Shown piece after piece: positions 1 to 64,000 of a stretch of 64,000 nucleotides of DNA. The notes beneath the pieces are model-generated. The model saw only the letters and a program-made list of their open reading frames with translations. It was not told the origin of the DNA and ran no database searches. Made by a program: the position numbers and the translations under genes. The stretch covers positions 37,315,401 to 37,379,400 of the forward strand of contig NC_084606.1 of NCBI RefSeq assembly GCF_033807715.1. Direction: 5' to 3'. Source of the DNA: Cololabis saira (Eukaryota > Chordata > Actinopteri > Beloniformes > Belonidae). Positions within the stretch are counted from its first letter, which is position 1. Each line of letters begins with the position of its first letter.

Positions 1-61
1 GCAGGGGGGAAGGAACCAGGGTCAGGACCTGGTGGTACCGGGGGGGATACTGGTGCTGCTC

Positions 62-447
62 ACCTCTGGACCCACCTGACTCTGGACCCACCTGACTCTG
101 GACTCACCTGACTCTTGACTCTCCTGACTCTGGACCCACCTGACTCTGGACTCACCTGACTGTGGACTCACCTGACAGTGGACTCACCTGACTGACTCTG
201 GACCCACCTGACTCTGGACCCACCTGACTCTGGACTCACCTGACTCTGAACTCACCTGACTCTGGACCCACCTGACTCTGGACTCACCTGACTCTGGACT
301 CACCTGACTCTGGACTCATCTGACTCTTGACTCTCCTGACTCTGGACCCACCTGACTCTGGACTCACCTGACAGTGGACTCACCTGACTCTGGACCCACC
401 TGACTCTTGACTCTCCTGACTCTGGACCCACCTGACTCTGGACTCAC

Positions 448-460
<13 letters not shown>
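62..460. repeat. About 17-bp minisatellite derived from the exon 20 splice donor
   Basis: Units such as CTCACCTGACTCTGGA. On the minus strand most units contain CAGGTGAGTCC or CAGGTGGGTCC, a consensus 5' splice site. The last unit is the real donor of parp14-like exon 20 at 447/448. Confidence 0.9.
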
Positions 461-43156
<42,696 letters not shown>

Positions 43157-43203
43157 CGTTGTGAACTGACGCGGCGGCGGAGCGACGCGGATACAGACGG
43201 AGC

Positions 43204-43222
43204 TGCTTTCACTTTCGTTTCT
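43204..43222 (-). promoter_or_regulatory. ISRE/IRF-type element upstream of parp14-like start codon
   Basis: On the minus strand this reads CAGAAACGAAAGTGAAAGC, a good match to the interferon-stimulated response pattern GAAANNGAAA. It lies 48-66 bases upstream of the ATG. Vertebrate PARP14 is interferon-induced, so the position and motif fit; activity is inferred. Confidence 0.7.
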
Positions 43223-43229
43223 GCGAAAA

Positions 43230-45120
43230 ACAAAACTCGGCCCGCCCAAGCCTCCATGGGGCCCTAAGCAAAATGGGATTTTGGGGCCCTCTATTACTGC
43301 CAATAATCAGTACTGGAGATGAGGGGGGATGAGGGGGGATGGCACCCCCCCCCTGAAATAAAAACGGTCCAAATCATCCCCCCTGAAATAAAAACGGTCC
43401 AAATCATCCCCCCTGTAAAACTGTCATCTCTCCTTTCCATCCCTTATGTCATTTCATCAATGAATGTGGTTTTACTGCTATTTCAACATTTAGAGTCATC
43501 ACCAGAAAAATAACACCAGAAAAATAATTTATTTGACAATTTTCACCTGTTTCAAGTCAATTTTCACTTGAAATAAGTAGAAAAATCTGCCAGTGGGACA
43601 AGATTTATCTTCTTATTACAAGCAAAAAAATCTTGTTCCACTGGCAGATTTTTTTACTTATTTTAAGTTAAAATCTACTTGAAACAGGTGAAAATTGTTG
43701 TTTTTTCCAGTGATGAGTCTTGTTTTAAGTGTAATGAAATGTTTACTAAAATTAGACATTTTAACTAGAAATAAGACAAATATTCTTGTTAAGATTTTGA
43801 GTTTTTGCAGTGATCCATTTTACTTATCCTGTGAAGGACAGAGTCATATTGATAAGTTCAGAAAAGTGTTTTTTATTGTTGTGTTTTGATGTATTTGATG
43901 TAAGCCCAGTGGATATTTAAAGCTTACAGAAGGCTGCATTTAACTGCTGCTATGTCATTCCTGCAGTATTTCTGCAGCTGTTTTGGTCACTGCTATTATT
44001 TGTAATATATTATATTATTTGTAATCAGCACAAATTATCTGTCCCCATATGATCAAATCTACCATCCCCCCTGATTTTATTTACAACTTGAGTACTGCAC
44101 ACACCCACTATAAACTTATTTCAAGTTCTTCCCTGTCATTACAAATACACTTGATAACTTTCAGAAATGACTCATTGGGAGGGAAGGGGGTTATAATTTA
44201 AGGGAAAACCTAAACTTCAAATCTTTATTTGTGCGTACAACAAAATGAAGTTTTTGTGTATCAGTTTGTGGAATTAAACTGTGGAATGGTTTGAATTTGA
44301 AGTTAAAACAATGTACAAACATAAAACAATATAAGAAGAAATATAAAGAAATGGTTTATGGGAGGTATAAAAGTGAAGACTGTGTTTAAAGATCAGCAGC
44401 TGTGTGTGTTTTGCTATTCTGTCATGTTGACTTTGTATGTTTATATACTTAGATATACGTATTATATTTATATCATAGTGATATTTTATTTATATCATAG
44501 TTATATTATATTTATGATAGAGCTTACATCTTGTATTAAAAAGGTTATTTTTGTAAAAATGATATATATTTATACAAATTAGTGTATAGTATAAAAAATA
44601 AATAGACATATAATTTATGTTTAGTTGTGGAAAGGGGGTGGGATTAAATAAATGTATACTTCCTCCCACTCCTTTTCGATTATGTAGGTTTACTGAACAC
44701 TAACTAGATGTTTACTAAACACTAACTAGAGGCTTTAGTGAACACTAACTAAACTTTTTTCTCAACATTTAAACATTTTTCTCGAAGTGCATAATGAAAA
44801 AAGAATCCTCCTCCTCTAAAATATTATTTTTATTTTTTTTCTGCCTGGCCCTAATACTCTTGCTGATGAATGATTTAGCTAATAGTTTCTGCTCCACTGC
44901 TTTGTTTTTAACGATTGACGAACAAAATCAATCTTGATAAAAATCAGACTCCACTTGATGATGAGATTTCCACATTTACTGGTTAGTGAAGCTGCAACAA
45001 AGTGAACAGGAGAAAATTCACAAGGAATTCTCTTTTATTGACTTCAAATCCATCTGGAGTGAAGAAGCTGAAACATTCATCTACGCTACGAATAAAGATT
45101 TGGGCTTTTCCAGCTGTGGA
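43230..45120. other. Intergenic region with LINE debris and a minisatellite trace
   Basis: Between the parp14-like gene and the lectin-like gene. 44230-44680 resembles the tail of a LINE ORF and 3' UTR (GGGATTAAATAAATGTATAC, CTTCCTCCCACTCCTTTTCG). 44688-44752 is three units of the TTTACTAAACACTAACTAG minisatellite also found around exon 14. A 15-bp inverted pair AATCTGCCAGTGG / CCACTGGCAGATT at 43587-43655 suggests a MITE. No gene seen. Confidence 0.5.
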
Positions 45121-45122
45121 GA

Positions 45123-55711
<10,589 letters not shown>

Positions 55712-55761
55712 CTCTCCGTCCGTCTGTCCTCCACCAGTGGAGGCAGAACCTGGACGCCCCG

Positions 55762-55769
55762 TATTTATA
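55762..55769 (-). promoter_or_regulatory. TATA box of the SUEL-lectin-like gene
   Basis: On the minus strand TATAAATA, flanked by GC-rich DNA, 51-58 bases upstream of the proposed ATG at 55711. The spacing predicts a short 5' UTR of about 20-30 bases. Confidence 0.6.
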
Positions 55770-55905
55770 CCTCCGCCCGTCTGCAGACAGGCAGACGCCT
55801 GTCCCACTGCTGCAGGAATGCAGGGCCTCCGTATCCAGATGTGCCCGGCCTGTAAACAGCTGCAGGGCTTCAGAGGGGGCGTCCATAAACCTGCAGGATC
55901 CTGGA

Positions 55906-58083
55906 CAGTGGCGGCTGGTGATAAAAAATGTTGGTGGGGCGCACTGGCGAGTGGGGATTACAACACAACTATAAACTCTACTTGAACATACATTTTTTTG
56001 TTATTTTTTATTACATATCACTACATATACTACATATATATATCATTAATATATTCGGAATAAATCACTAACTAACTAACTAACTAACTAACTGACTATA
56101 CATATACTACATATACATGTAGCATATTTTACATAAACATATTTAAAAATTTTCAAGTAACATATAAGGGTCAAAGACGTATAAGGCCTTTGAGTAGCCC
56201 ATTTTTAAAATACTTAAAATAAAGATATTTTTGGCCATTTTCCAAACATTTGAAATGTAGTGTACACATACATGTATGTGAAAACTTCAAACAAAGGTAT
56301 TTTAGTGTTTTTAAACCTTTAAACCGTCATTTGGGGCGACCATTTATCTCAAAATTAATAGATTTCTATAATTTTCTAAAATTTATATTTTAATAAGTAT
56401 CAGTAATTAAATTACCTGTTCAAGAAAGATAGACACATTTTTCCTTTCATTGTTTGAAAACCATTTTTAAATACATTCTATCCATAATGGCAGTGTCGCC
56501 CTCTTACTTACTCTAAAATTCATAAAACTGATTTAAAATGTGTACAAGGTGTATCCACTTATGCATGCTATACCAATAATTTATATTTGAACCAAAACTG
56601 ATGGACATTCAATTTTGAATTTGATACAGAATTGCCATTTGTTGGTTACCCCACATGACAGGTGGTCACCCCACATGATGCTTTCAAGTTTAATCAAATA
56701 TAACAGGCTAACAGTTAGCTATATGATTTAAGCTAGCTACTTCTCACCACATATCACTAACAAATTTACCTTCAAAATATAGATTTGCAAATAAAACGAA
56801 TTATTTACAGTTTTAGGGTGGTCACCCCACATGATATCAAAATGTGACGTATACACTGCAGCAGTTAGAAAGAGGATTTATTTGTAAAGGAGAGAGAGAC
56901 TACTGACCTGCAGGTTGTCTCTCTGGGACCCTCATGGAGTAACTGGCTGATGCAACATCCTCTTTGAGATGATTGTCAATATAAAAGTCCCTCAATTGTA
57001 TTTTTTTCATGGTCACCCCAGATGATAATTCAGGCAATGAACATATTCGGACAAGATTAGTTTGTGTATTATGATTGAAATGTGTGTACAAATGTTCCAT
57101 AACTTTGTCAATAAATCTAAAACAAGTTTGAAAGTATGCCCAATAGGGCAAGCATTATTTTAAAATTGTTTTAATGTGATTTAAAACCAGTTGTCCAAAC
57201 AGAAGTCAAGGCCGGACGGTCACCCCACATGATGTTTTCACACTTCAGATGGCAGAAAATGACCAATAACCAACATGTTTAAATAAAATAAGAGTGGGCA
57301 CATGTAGAAGAAACGTATTAGACATACATGTTATATTTTGTATTCATTTTTATGTTTATTATTAGGTAAAAAGTTCCATCGGACAGAAAAAGTAAGCGTC
57401 ACGTCTTTGACCCATAACCATTTTTCAGATTTTTTCAGTTATTATATAGATATTGACAGATATTGTCTGAAAAATTGTTCAAATATGTTATTTTGTTATT
57501 AGAAATTTTTTTAATTTGTTTTGCTGATGAGAAAATATGTTTTTCTATTTTTCTTATTTTTGTGAGGGGGGATAGACTATATATTGTTTTTCGGTACTAC
57601 CTTGTTCTCTATAGCTGATATAACATGAATTACTCCAATGTGGGATCAATAAAGTTCTTATTTTTGCCATATCAGAAAATTAAATATATTATATTTGGTG
57701 CCTAACTGTTTCCCAAGTATATTAGTGCGTGTGTGAATGAATAAATGAGACGTAAAACGTACATTTCTTTGTAGAAAGGCTCTTTATGAAAATAAGTCAA
57801 TTTACTTGTATTAGTTTGTATTTAGTCTTGCCACATCCAATATGGCGGCGATGTTGACGTACGGCTCAGCGCTCCGTAGACTACTACTTCTCCTTCTCCT
57901 GGCACGGCCGCGGCAGCATCCAACTTAAAGATGCATTGCTGCCACCTACCGTACCGGAGTGTGAAACAGTAGATTAGCGGGGGGAAAAAACAGACTGCTT
58001 GGTGTGTGGTCGGCCGCCGGCCGTCCTGGAGTACCGGCCGTTCTGTGATTCTCCAGATCACACAGATGGCCAGTCCGCCCCTG
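55906..58083. mobile_element. hAT-like element, decayed, no transposase recognised
   Basis: Ends CAGTGGCGGCTGG and, inverted, CAGGGGCGGACTGG. The 2.2-kb AT-rich interior has GGTCACCCCACATGAT repeated at about 56665, 56817 and 57219 and no ORF above 83 codons. Flanking bases do not show a clear duplication. It starts 140 bases upstream of the lectin promoter. Confidence 0.55.
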
Positions 58084-58109
58084 GCTGCAGCTGGTTTAGA
58101 CCTGTCTGC

Positions 58110-58725
58110 AGTAACCAGGTCCACATGTGGACCGTGAGGCTGCCCAGACCTGATCCCAGGTTCTGACCACCATCAATCCCCTCAAACTGTTCCATTTCCT
58201 GACCAACGTGAACATTGGCCCCTCCCTCGGTTTCTGGCTGCTGGACACGCTGAAGGGTCGCACTCAGGTAGTCCGCTACAATGACCACACCTCTCCCTGT
58301 GACCACCAACATCGAGGTGCCACAGGGGTATGTCTTATCCCCGCGGCTCTTCTCCCTCTACACCAACGACCTCTGATCAGCCTCCCCTCTTGTCAAGCTG
58401 CTGAAATACGCAGATGACACCACCATCGTGGGGCTGATCAAAGACGGCAGGGAGGACGACTACAGGTCAGAGGTGGAGAGGACAGTGAACAAGTGAAGGG
58501 ACTACGACCTCATCCTCAATGAAGCTAAAACTGTGGAACTGGTCATTGACTTCCGTAAAGACACTCCCGTCAAGGCACCCATCGTCATCAACAACCAACC
58601 CATCTCTGCCACAGACTCATTCAAATTCCTTGGCTCACACATCAACAATAAACTGAACTGGGACCACCACACCACTCATCTGCTCAAAACAGCAAACCAG
58701 AGACTATTTCACCTCAGCCATTAGC
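58110..58725 (+). pseudogene. CR1/Rex1-like LINE reverse transcriptase fragment
   Basis: Decayed RT: GVPQGYVLSP-like residues near 58315, KLLKYADDTTIVGLIKDGRE, then ELVIDFRKDTPVKAPIVINN and SFKFLGSHINNKLNWDHHTT. Stops at about 58374 and 58494 break it. Confidence 0.75.
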
Positions 58726-58726
58726 A

Positions 58727-58995
58727 AACAGCAGACAACACACCCGGAGGCTGCTTTTATTGTTGCGGGTGACTTCAATCACTCCAACCTGAAGACAATC
58801 CTCCCCAGATTTCGTCAACATGTTTCCTGCCACACCAGAGGAGACAAGACTCTGGACCATGTTTATTCCAACATCTCAGGAGCATACAGAGCGACACCCC
58901 TCCCCCACATAGGACAGTCTGACCACCTCTCCCTGATTTTATGCCCTACATACTCTCCACTCATCCACCGTGTGAAACCCACAGTGAGGACAATA
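58727..58995 (+). pseudogene. CR1-like LINE endonuclease fragment
   Basis: EAAFIVAGDFNHSNLKTILP, RGDKTLDHVYSNI and IGQSDHLSLIL are the GDFN, LDHVY and SDH blocks of an APE endonuclease. It lies downstream of RT sequence, the reverse of the normal order, so it comes from a second or rearranged copy. Confidence 0.72.
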
Positions 58996-59039
58996 AAAGT
59001 GTGGCCTGTGTGGAGGCCTGTGAATCTGCATCTTCTAAT

Positions 59040-61060
59040 GCTGTGCTTTCTTTTTCAGGGGTTTGGAGTCATGTTGGCCCACATTAAGAAAAAGAAGACC
59101 TGTGGCTGGTTGCCAACAGCTTCAGAGATGTCCCACAGCAACAAGCAGAAACTTCAAGCAAAGAAAACAAAAAATTTGAACAACCAGTCTCAGGACAACA
59201 GAAGCAGCCGGCCAGAAGAACCACTGAGTTTTATTGACCCAGAGATTTATAAGATATATGACCAAAATGTGGGTACTCAAATACAATTTGCCCTTGAAGA
59301 ACTTGAAAGAATAATTTGGGCAATAGTTCACGCACTACATAACCCCCCTGGGAAGCTGATGTAGAAATCTTCCAGGAAATATACTTTTTAATAGTAAACG
59401 GTGAAGGTGTTAGAGGTGATAAACCCAAACCAATACCTGAAAAACTTTATCCTATAATTAATCTGGCTCCTTGGAAACACTGAAAACTTGATTTGCTGGT
59501 CATTGACTGGATCTTCTCTATTGATCCTAGTAACTTTATGCATTCCCAGTTGGAAAAAAGCTCAACATTTACGACAACAGGGAGAAACTCACCAAACTTG
59601 AGGAAATGAGGAAGGGCATTTTCTGTTGTGGAAGAGCATGTCATCAAGTAGATGCAACAGTGGATGCAACAGTAGACAAACGATAAAATAAACAAACACA
59701 CTTAGACTAATAAACACAGTTGTGATGGGATCAGTGGTCCAGCTCACAACACAAAACTAAACTTGTTAAATGTGTTAACTAAGTTTCTCTGCCCAGACAC
59801 AAAACAGCCTCTTACACTGATCTTTGTATTTGAATAAAAAGGTGGTTTGGTCTGGCCGGTCAGCGTTCCTTGGTGAACAGCTGGGTGGTTACGCTCCGCA
59901 GGTGATCCTGATAAAGAGCAGCTCTCTCTCTCCTGCTCTCCTCATCTCAGTGTGGATGAGTGGTGCATTATGGGTACAGCAGCTGGTCCTCCTTCAGCTC
60001 CAGGTCAGTCCAAAGGCGTTCACGTCGGGACATTCAAGGGTCCCTTGTTCGGCTCATCTGGGGCTCAGAACGTTTGCGGGTCACTCGTTGCAGCTGCAGA
60101 CTGTGGTTGCCATTCCATGACAACCAAACGCTTCTTCAGTCACGATAATGGAGAAGGCCGGCCCATAACTAGTAGCTCTTCATGCTAAAATAGTGTGTGC
60201 TGTGGTCTTTTTCATGGCTCACAGAGAACTCCATGGGACCGTGGACAGGTCTGAGGTAGAAGAGATCTTGGGAACAAGAGAGGAGGAAGGAGAGAAAAAG
60301 AGAAAGAAAGAGGGGGGGCTGCTCTTTATACCTGGGCCCAGGCTGCCATGAATCAGAAAGCGGCCCCTCCTGCCTTTTGGGGTCTATGCCCAACGAGGGT
60401 GCTATTCCTTATCATCAGTTCCCAGAGGATATTAGCTGGTGTCGTGCAACAAAGGGAGTGCTGGTTCAGTTATTACAGAGTTATTAATAAATGTCTTGCA
60501 ATAGTTTTTAATAATGAAAATGACATGTCAAATTGAATCATCAAAACGAATACTTATCAGGAAATAATAATAAACAGCACAATCAGTCTTAATGTAGCTG
60601 TTATTCTATGCGTGCCTGACTGTTGCCAGATTGTTTCCAGGGTTGGTGCTATAGAATAACAGTGAAGGAAGTCGTCACTACACCACTACCAAATATTAAC
60701 ATGGTGATGTTATTGTTTGGACACATGCAGGTCACTAAGGTTTGAGGTCTGGTCTCTACATCTGAGATACCAAGGTCTGGTATGAAAGCTTTGTTTCTGT
60801 CTCTCCTCCATTTTATTTAATAGGTTGAGACGAATCTTGAAAGTTTGTTTTCTGCATGTTCTTTTCTCAAGGAATCCTGGTCTTTTGAGTCCAGGAAGTT
60901 CTTATAAACATAGCGAAAACCAGACCAAGAGGAGACTAATCACTTCATAAATGTAATGAAAGATATGAACATTTTGGCATTTGTAGACGGTAGAAAGTAC
61001 CGGGATAGAAGATTTACTAAAAGTTGAGCGAAGCAGGATTTGTACAAATGCCAATTGTGG
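59040..61060. other. No gene recognised; scattered repeat fragments
   Basis: A 97-codon plus-strand frame begins MLAHIKKKKTCGWLPTASEM (59072-59364) but has no recognised family. 60835-61030 is the interior of the TIR family of 36522-37141 in reverse (CTTTTGAGTCCAGGAAGTTC). The rest, including 59400-60830, shows no homology I can name. Confidence 0.4.
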
Positions 61061-61073
61061 TCATCAGATAACA

Positions 61074-61146
61074 CACCTGAACAGGGACTTGAACCCTGGA
61101 CCCTCAGATTAAAAGTCTGATGCTCTTCCAGCTGAGCTACTCAGGT
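61074..61146 (-). tRNA. tRNA-Lys (UUU)
   Basis: 73 nt. Minus strand starts ACCTGAGTAGCTCAGCTGGA and has anticodon loop CTTTTAA in a perfect ATCAGA-type stem (CAGA / TCTG), T arm GGGTTCAAGTCCC (B box) and acceptor pairing ACCTGAG with TTCAGGT. No intron. All four arms pair, so it looks functional. Confidence 0.88.
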
Positions 61147-61504
61147 CACATTTGGAATGTTTTCTTTCTTCTTTTCTTCATGTTTTTACAACTATAAGTT
61201 ATTTCAGAGGTTTTGAAAAGTCCTGGAGGAACTTTCAGTGGTTGTTCCTCTTAAACATGACAGGAAATGCTGCTCAATTCTGCTTTAAACTTTGCAGGTT
61301 TTTCTTCCATTGACGCCTGATTTATTATTCTGCTTAAAAGTGGCTCATTTTCATTTTTCTGGATATCCCCAATTCAACATTGGGAAATCATTTCCATGAG
61401 TAAATAAGAGAAATAGCGTGAGGTTCAAACAGTGTAAACACATATGTTCTTACCCTGACCTTATGAGATTTTAAGTTTTTAAGGACTTCATTAAATATGA
61501 ATGA

Positions 61505-61580
61505 TGTAGTGTATTGTAGTGGTTATGGTGTCTGTCTCACATGTAAAATGTCGCTGGTCTGAGTCTAAACTCCTGGATCA
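61505..61580 (+). pseudogene. Possible tRNA-Val-like pseudogene
   Basis: TTGTAGTGGTTATGG-TGTC then GTCTCACATG resembles the D arm and CAC anticodon arm of tRNA-Val, but the T arm (GGTCTGAGTCTAAACTC) and acceptor do not pair well. Weak call. Confidence 0.3.
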
Positions 61581-61712
61581 GGACTGACCAGTGAACAGAA
61601 AATCCCCAACTTCATCAATTAAAGCTTTTTCAGCAGACAAACTGCAACTGCTGATGGTCATCCTCTTCACCATTGTATCAGTCATGCGTGTCCACTGTAC
61701 CAAATATCTGGT

Positions 61713-61784
61713 CTCCCCGTCGGGGAATGGAACCCCGGTCTTCTGCGTGACAGGCAGAGATACTGTCCACTATACTAACGAGGA
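61713..61784 (-). tRNA. tRNA-Asp (GUC), possibly a pseudogene
   Basis: 72 nt. Minus strand starts TCCTCGTTAGTATAGTGG; anticodon loop CTGTCAC sits in a TCTGC/GCAGA stem, which differs from the usual CCCGC/GCGGG by paired changes. Acceptor TCCTCGT pairs with ACGGGGA allowing wobble. The T loop reads TTCCATT instead of TTCGATT, a change at a normally purine position, so promoter B-box strength and function are uncertain. Confidence 0.7.
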
Positions 61785-62029
61785 CAACTGACAGGTCTCT
61801 TTCACAGCTCGCAGGGAATCACACGCTGCCATCTAAAGGATTCCGTAACAACCTTGAGATTCTTGATTTTGAGTCTTTATTAGGGATCATCGTAAAACAG
61901 ACCAGAGTGTCTACAATAAAAGAATGTGAATGCGTGAATAAGAAATAGATTAAACCGCTTTGCATTTGTGATGATAGGTAACAGAAAAGGTATCAAACTG
62001 GTGAGAAATGAAACTGGTGAGAAATGAAA

Positions 62030-62225
62030 AAAGTTCAATTAAATCTGCCAATCTGTTGAGTATAGCGTGTCATCCTCGAAACTCACCAGTGTCTCCTGTT
62101 AAGGATTTACATTTAGCTCTTTTAAATATCAGGTCTCTGGTTGGCAAATCTTTCTTAACAACATTTGGCATTTTAACAGAGATAGGTTACTCGTGTTTCA
62201 CATGTGATGATTTCTATTTTAATAA
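62030..62225 (+). pseudogene. LINE endonuclease N-terminal fragment
   Basis: Residues PVSPVKDLHLALLNIRSLVG followed by KSFLTTFGI match the start of L2/CR1-type endonucleases (LNIRSL...K). Ends without catalytic blocks. Confidence 0.55.
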
Positions 62226-62420
62226 AGCAAATATTATAAAAATTATAAACAAGCAATAATCTTTAACCAGTCCAAAGAAAGTTTGTTTAGCTCAGTCCAT
62301 TTGATTTAAGCCCTTTTTCCGCTTTTCAGTCTTCTTTAAGTTTGTCTGTTTCCACTGCTGTGTTCAGCTCAGCTGCACATCAGTGAACTGAGAGTGTTAT
62401 GTGACATAACACAACTTTAA

Positions 62421-62471
62421 CATCAGCAGCAGGACAGGGATATAACTTATGTCCCTGTCCTGCTGCTGATG
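62421..62471. repeat. Perfect 20-bp inverted repeat, 11-base loop
   Basis: CATCAGCAGCAGGACAGGGA (62421-62440) pairs base for base with TCCCTGTCCTGCTGCTGATG (62452-62471). Followed by a GC-rich (CTGCGC)n patch at 62490-62560. It could be a MITE core or a hairpin RNA. Confidence 0.85.
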
Positions 62472-62790
62472 AGGAGGTTGCTCACCTGCTGCAGGTGCAC
62501 GGGCTGCGCCTGCGCCTGCACCTGCGCCTGTGCATGCGCCGGCGCATACAGGCGGCTCACCGCAACAATCATCTTTGAATTTTGGAGTTGTTAGTGACTT
62601 AAAACATTCAAGTACATGATTTGAGGCCAAGAAAAAGTATTCTGTTCATATTTAGTCCACTCAGGACAGCCGTCCGCCAAATATCATGGTAAAAAATTGT
62701 CTGTACTGTATCTATTAGTGTAACTTAAATGAAGTAAAGTACAGAAAACCAGGGGACTCTGTGAGGTAGAACCTTAACCTTATTTAACCT

Positions 62791-62945
62791 TACAGGACTG
62801 TCTCAGAAAATTAGAATATTGTGATAAAGTTATTTATTTTCTGTAATGCAATTAAAAAAACAAAAATGTCATCCATTCTGGATTCATTACAAATCAACTG
62901 AAATATTGCAAGCCTTTTATTATTTTAATATTGCTGATTACGGCT
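62791..62945. mobile_element. Half of the TACAGGACTGTCTCAG MITE
   Basis: Matches 47666-47800 and the inverse of 53410-53552, but the second inverted end is missing. Confidence 0.75.
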
Positions 62946-62949
62946 GATT

Positions 62950-63066
62950 ACGAGGATATTTGAGTTTTCCTTAAGCTTGATTTGATGAAGGAAACATGTA
63001 GACTGCACCTTTTTTTTCTTTCTTATTTCTTGAGGAATCTTTGTTATCCCCATGGAAGTCCAGTCA

Positions 63067-63097
<31 letters not shown>

Positions 63098-64000
63098 TTA
63101 TCCTATTTAGATTCCAGACTGAATAAGCAGCGGAATCATTTCATTTTCAAGAATGCACATTTCTTATTGTTCACTTGAAATATGGCAGATATGTTTACAC
63201 TAAATACATTTGATGGAAGTACATATCTTGTTTACTTGAATCAATGAACTCATTAAATCCAGGGCTTGACCGTTTTCAGTGTTTTCCACCAATAGAGGGC
63301 GCTCTCATGCAAGTGCAGCTTTCCCTGGTCAAAGTTAAGTAAGTCAAAGAGCAAATGTTTACATAGTCATAAAATAAATTATTTTGTGTCTTTGAAAAAT
63401 ACATGTCAAATGTTCAAAAAACCTTGTTATTTACTTAATGAGTGTTGTTAGAGGAACTGAGTTAATTGATTGGCTATTTATTTACAAATGTCACCACAGA
63501 TGAAGACAAAATCAATCTTGTATGGAAAAAAGCATTAAAAATCACAATAATCGAAGAATCGTGGCACCAATAATCGAATCGAATCGACAATCGTTATAAT
63601 CGAAGAATCGAAGAATCGAAGCTCCAATAATCGAAATCGAATCTAATCATGACGTACCCTTGTTTGCACACCCCTACTGGCAGTCTTATCTCTTACTTCT
63701 TGCTTTTATTTCATTACTTTAAATAATCTTTTTGAGGGTAGAATAAGCTTTGCTTCAGCCTACACCTTTTTCGGTCTAGATGTTATTTGTATATTGGAAA
63801 CTTTTTTTTAATGTTTTCTTTGAACAGTGTATTCGTTTCCTTGTTGTCATTTTTATTTTATTTTTAATTTTGTCAAAGCTATTTTGATGTTTGTCTTATT
63901 TTTATTCTTTTTTTGTGATGTCATGACCCAAATAAACTAAAACTAAAACTAACCTAAAGGTTCACATACTTTTCTTTGCCACTATATTACTACCAGACCA
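62950..64000. other. AT-rich sequence with no recognised gene
   Basis: Contains a poly(T) run at 63068-63094, an AATCGAAGAATCG repeat cluster at 63540-63650 resembling 3070-3130, and a MITE-like end (AAATAAACTAAAACTAAAAC) at 63930-63955. Confidence 0.4.

Noticed and set aside
59072..59364. Possible gene starting MLAHIKKKKTCGW
   Set aside because: Lys-rich frame in LINE debris with no recognised domain, splice signals or promoter; left as unexplained sequence.

Overview
This is vertebrate nuclear DNA, almost certainly from a ray-finned (teleost) fish. Genes are split by GT-AG introns, long TG/AC dinucleotide runs and minisatellites are everywhere, and the mobile elements are those typical of teleosts: a Tc1 transposon, hAT/Harbinger-like MITEs, a V-SINE-like family, Rex-type LINE debris, an L1/Tx1 LINE and a Gypsy-type LTR element. 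The species cannot be named from sequence alone. There is no bacterial-style operon, CRISPR array or replication origin.

Two host genes are legible, both on the minus strand. The first fills 448-43156. It is a PARP14-like (macro-PARP) gene of which I could place 20 consecutive coding exons by splice sites, phase and homology. All 19 exon-exon phases agree. They encode about 1,574 residues: N-terminal RRM/KH-like repeats, macrodomains 1, 2 and 3, and the start of the region before WWE. The WWE and catalytic ADP-ribosyltransferase exons must lie beyond the left edge. An ISRE-like motif sits just upstream of its ATG, fitting an interferon-induced antiviral gene. Two oddities stand out: a single in-frame TAG inside macrodomain 1 (24816-24818), and a Gly/Arg-rich RGG linker exon between macrodomains 1 and 2 (19645-19836).

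The second gene (about 45123-55711) encodes a small secreted protein with one SUEL/rhamnose-binding-lectin-type domain with eight cysteines. It is split over five or six exons and has a TATA box. Its introns are inflated by minisatellites and by a 5.5-kb L1/Tx1 LINE with an intact ORF2 and a 15-bp target-site duplication.

The most unusual object is the 4.0-kb LTR retrotransposon at 5695-9693 in a PARP14 intron. It has paired LTRs, a 5-bp target duplication, a tRNA-Pro-like primer site and gag. It lacks protease, reverse transcriptase and integrase. In their place is an intronless stretch of a cellular coiled-coil gene closely resembling RPGRIP1L, fused in frame between the gag zinc knuckle and a scrap of RNase H. 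It looks like a host-gene capture by an LTR element.

Right of 55.9 kb there is no recognisable protein gene. That part holds a decayed hAT-like element, CR1/Rex1-like LINE pieces, a tRNA-Lys(UUU) gene, a tRNA-Asp(GUC)-like gene, a perfect 20-bp hairpin, and AT-rich sequence with MITE remnants. Several insertions are nested three or four deep (10.4-13.0, 20.2-22.6, 26.3-29.5, 34.0-34.9 and 47.7-53.6 kb), giving a relative order of transposition events.
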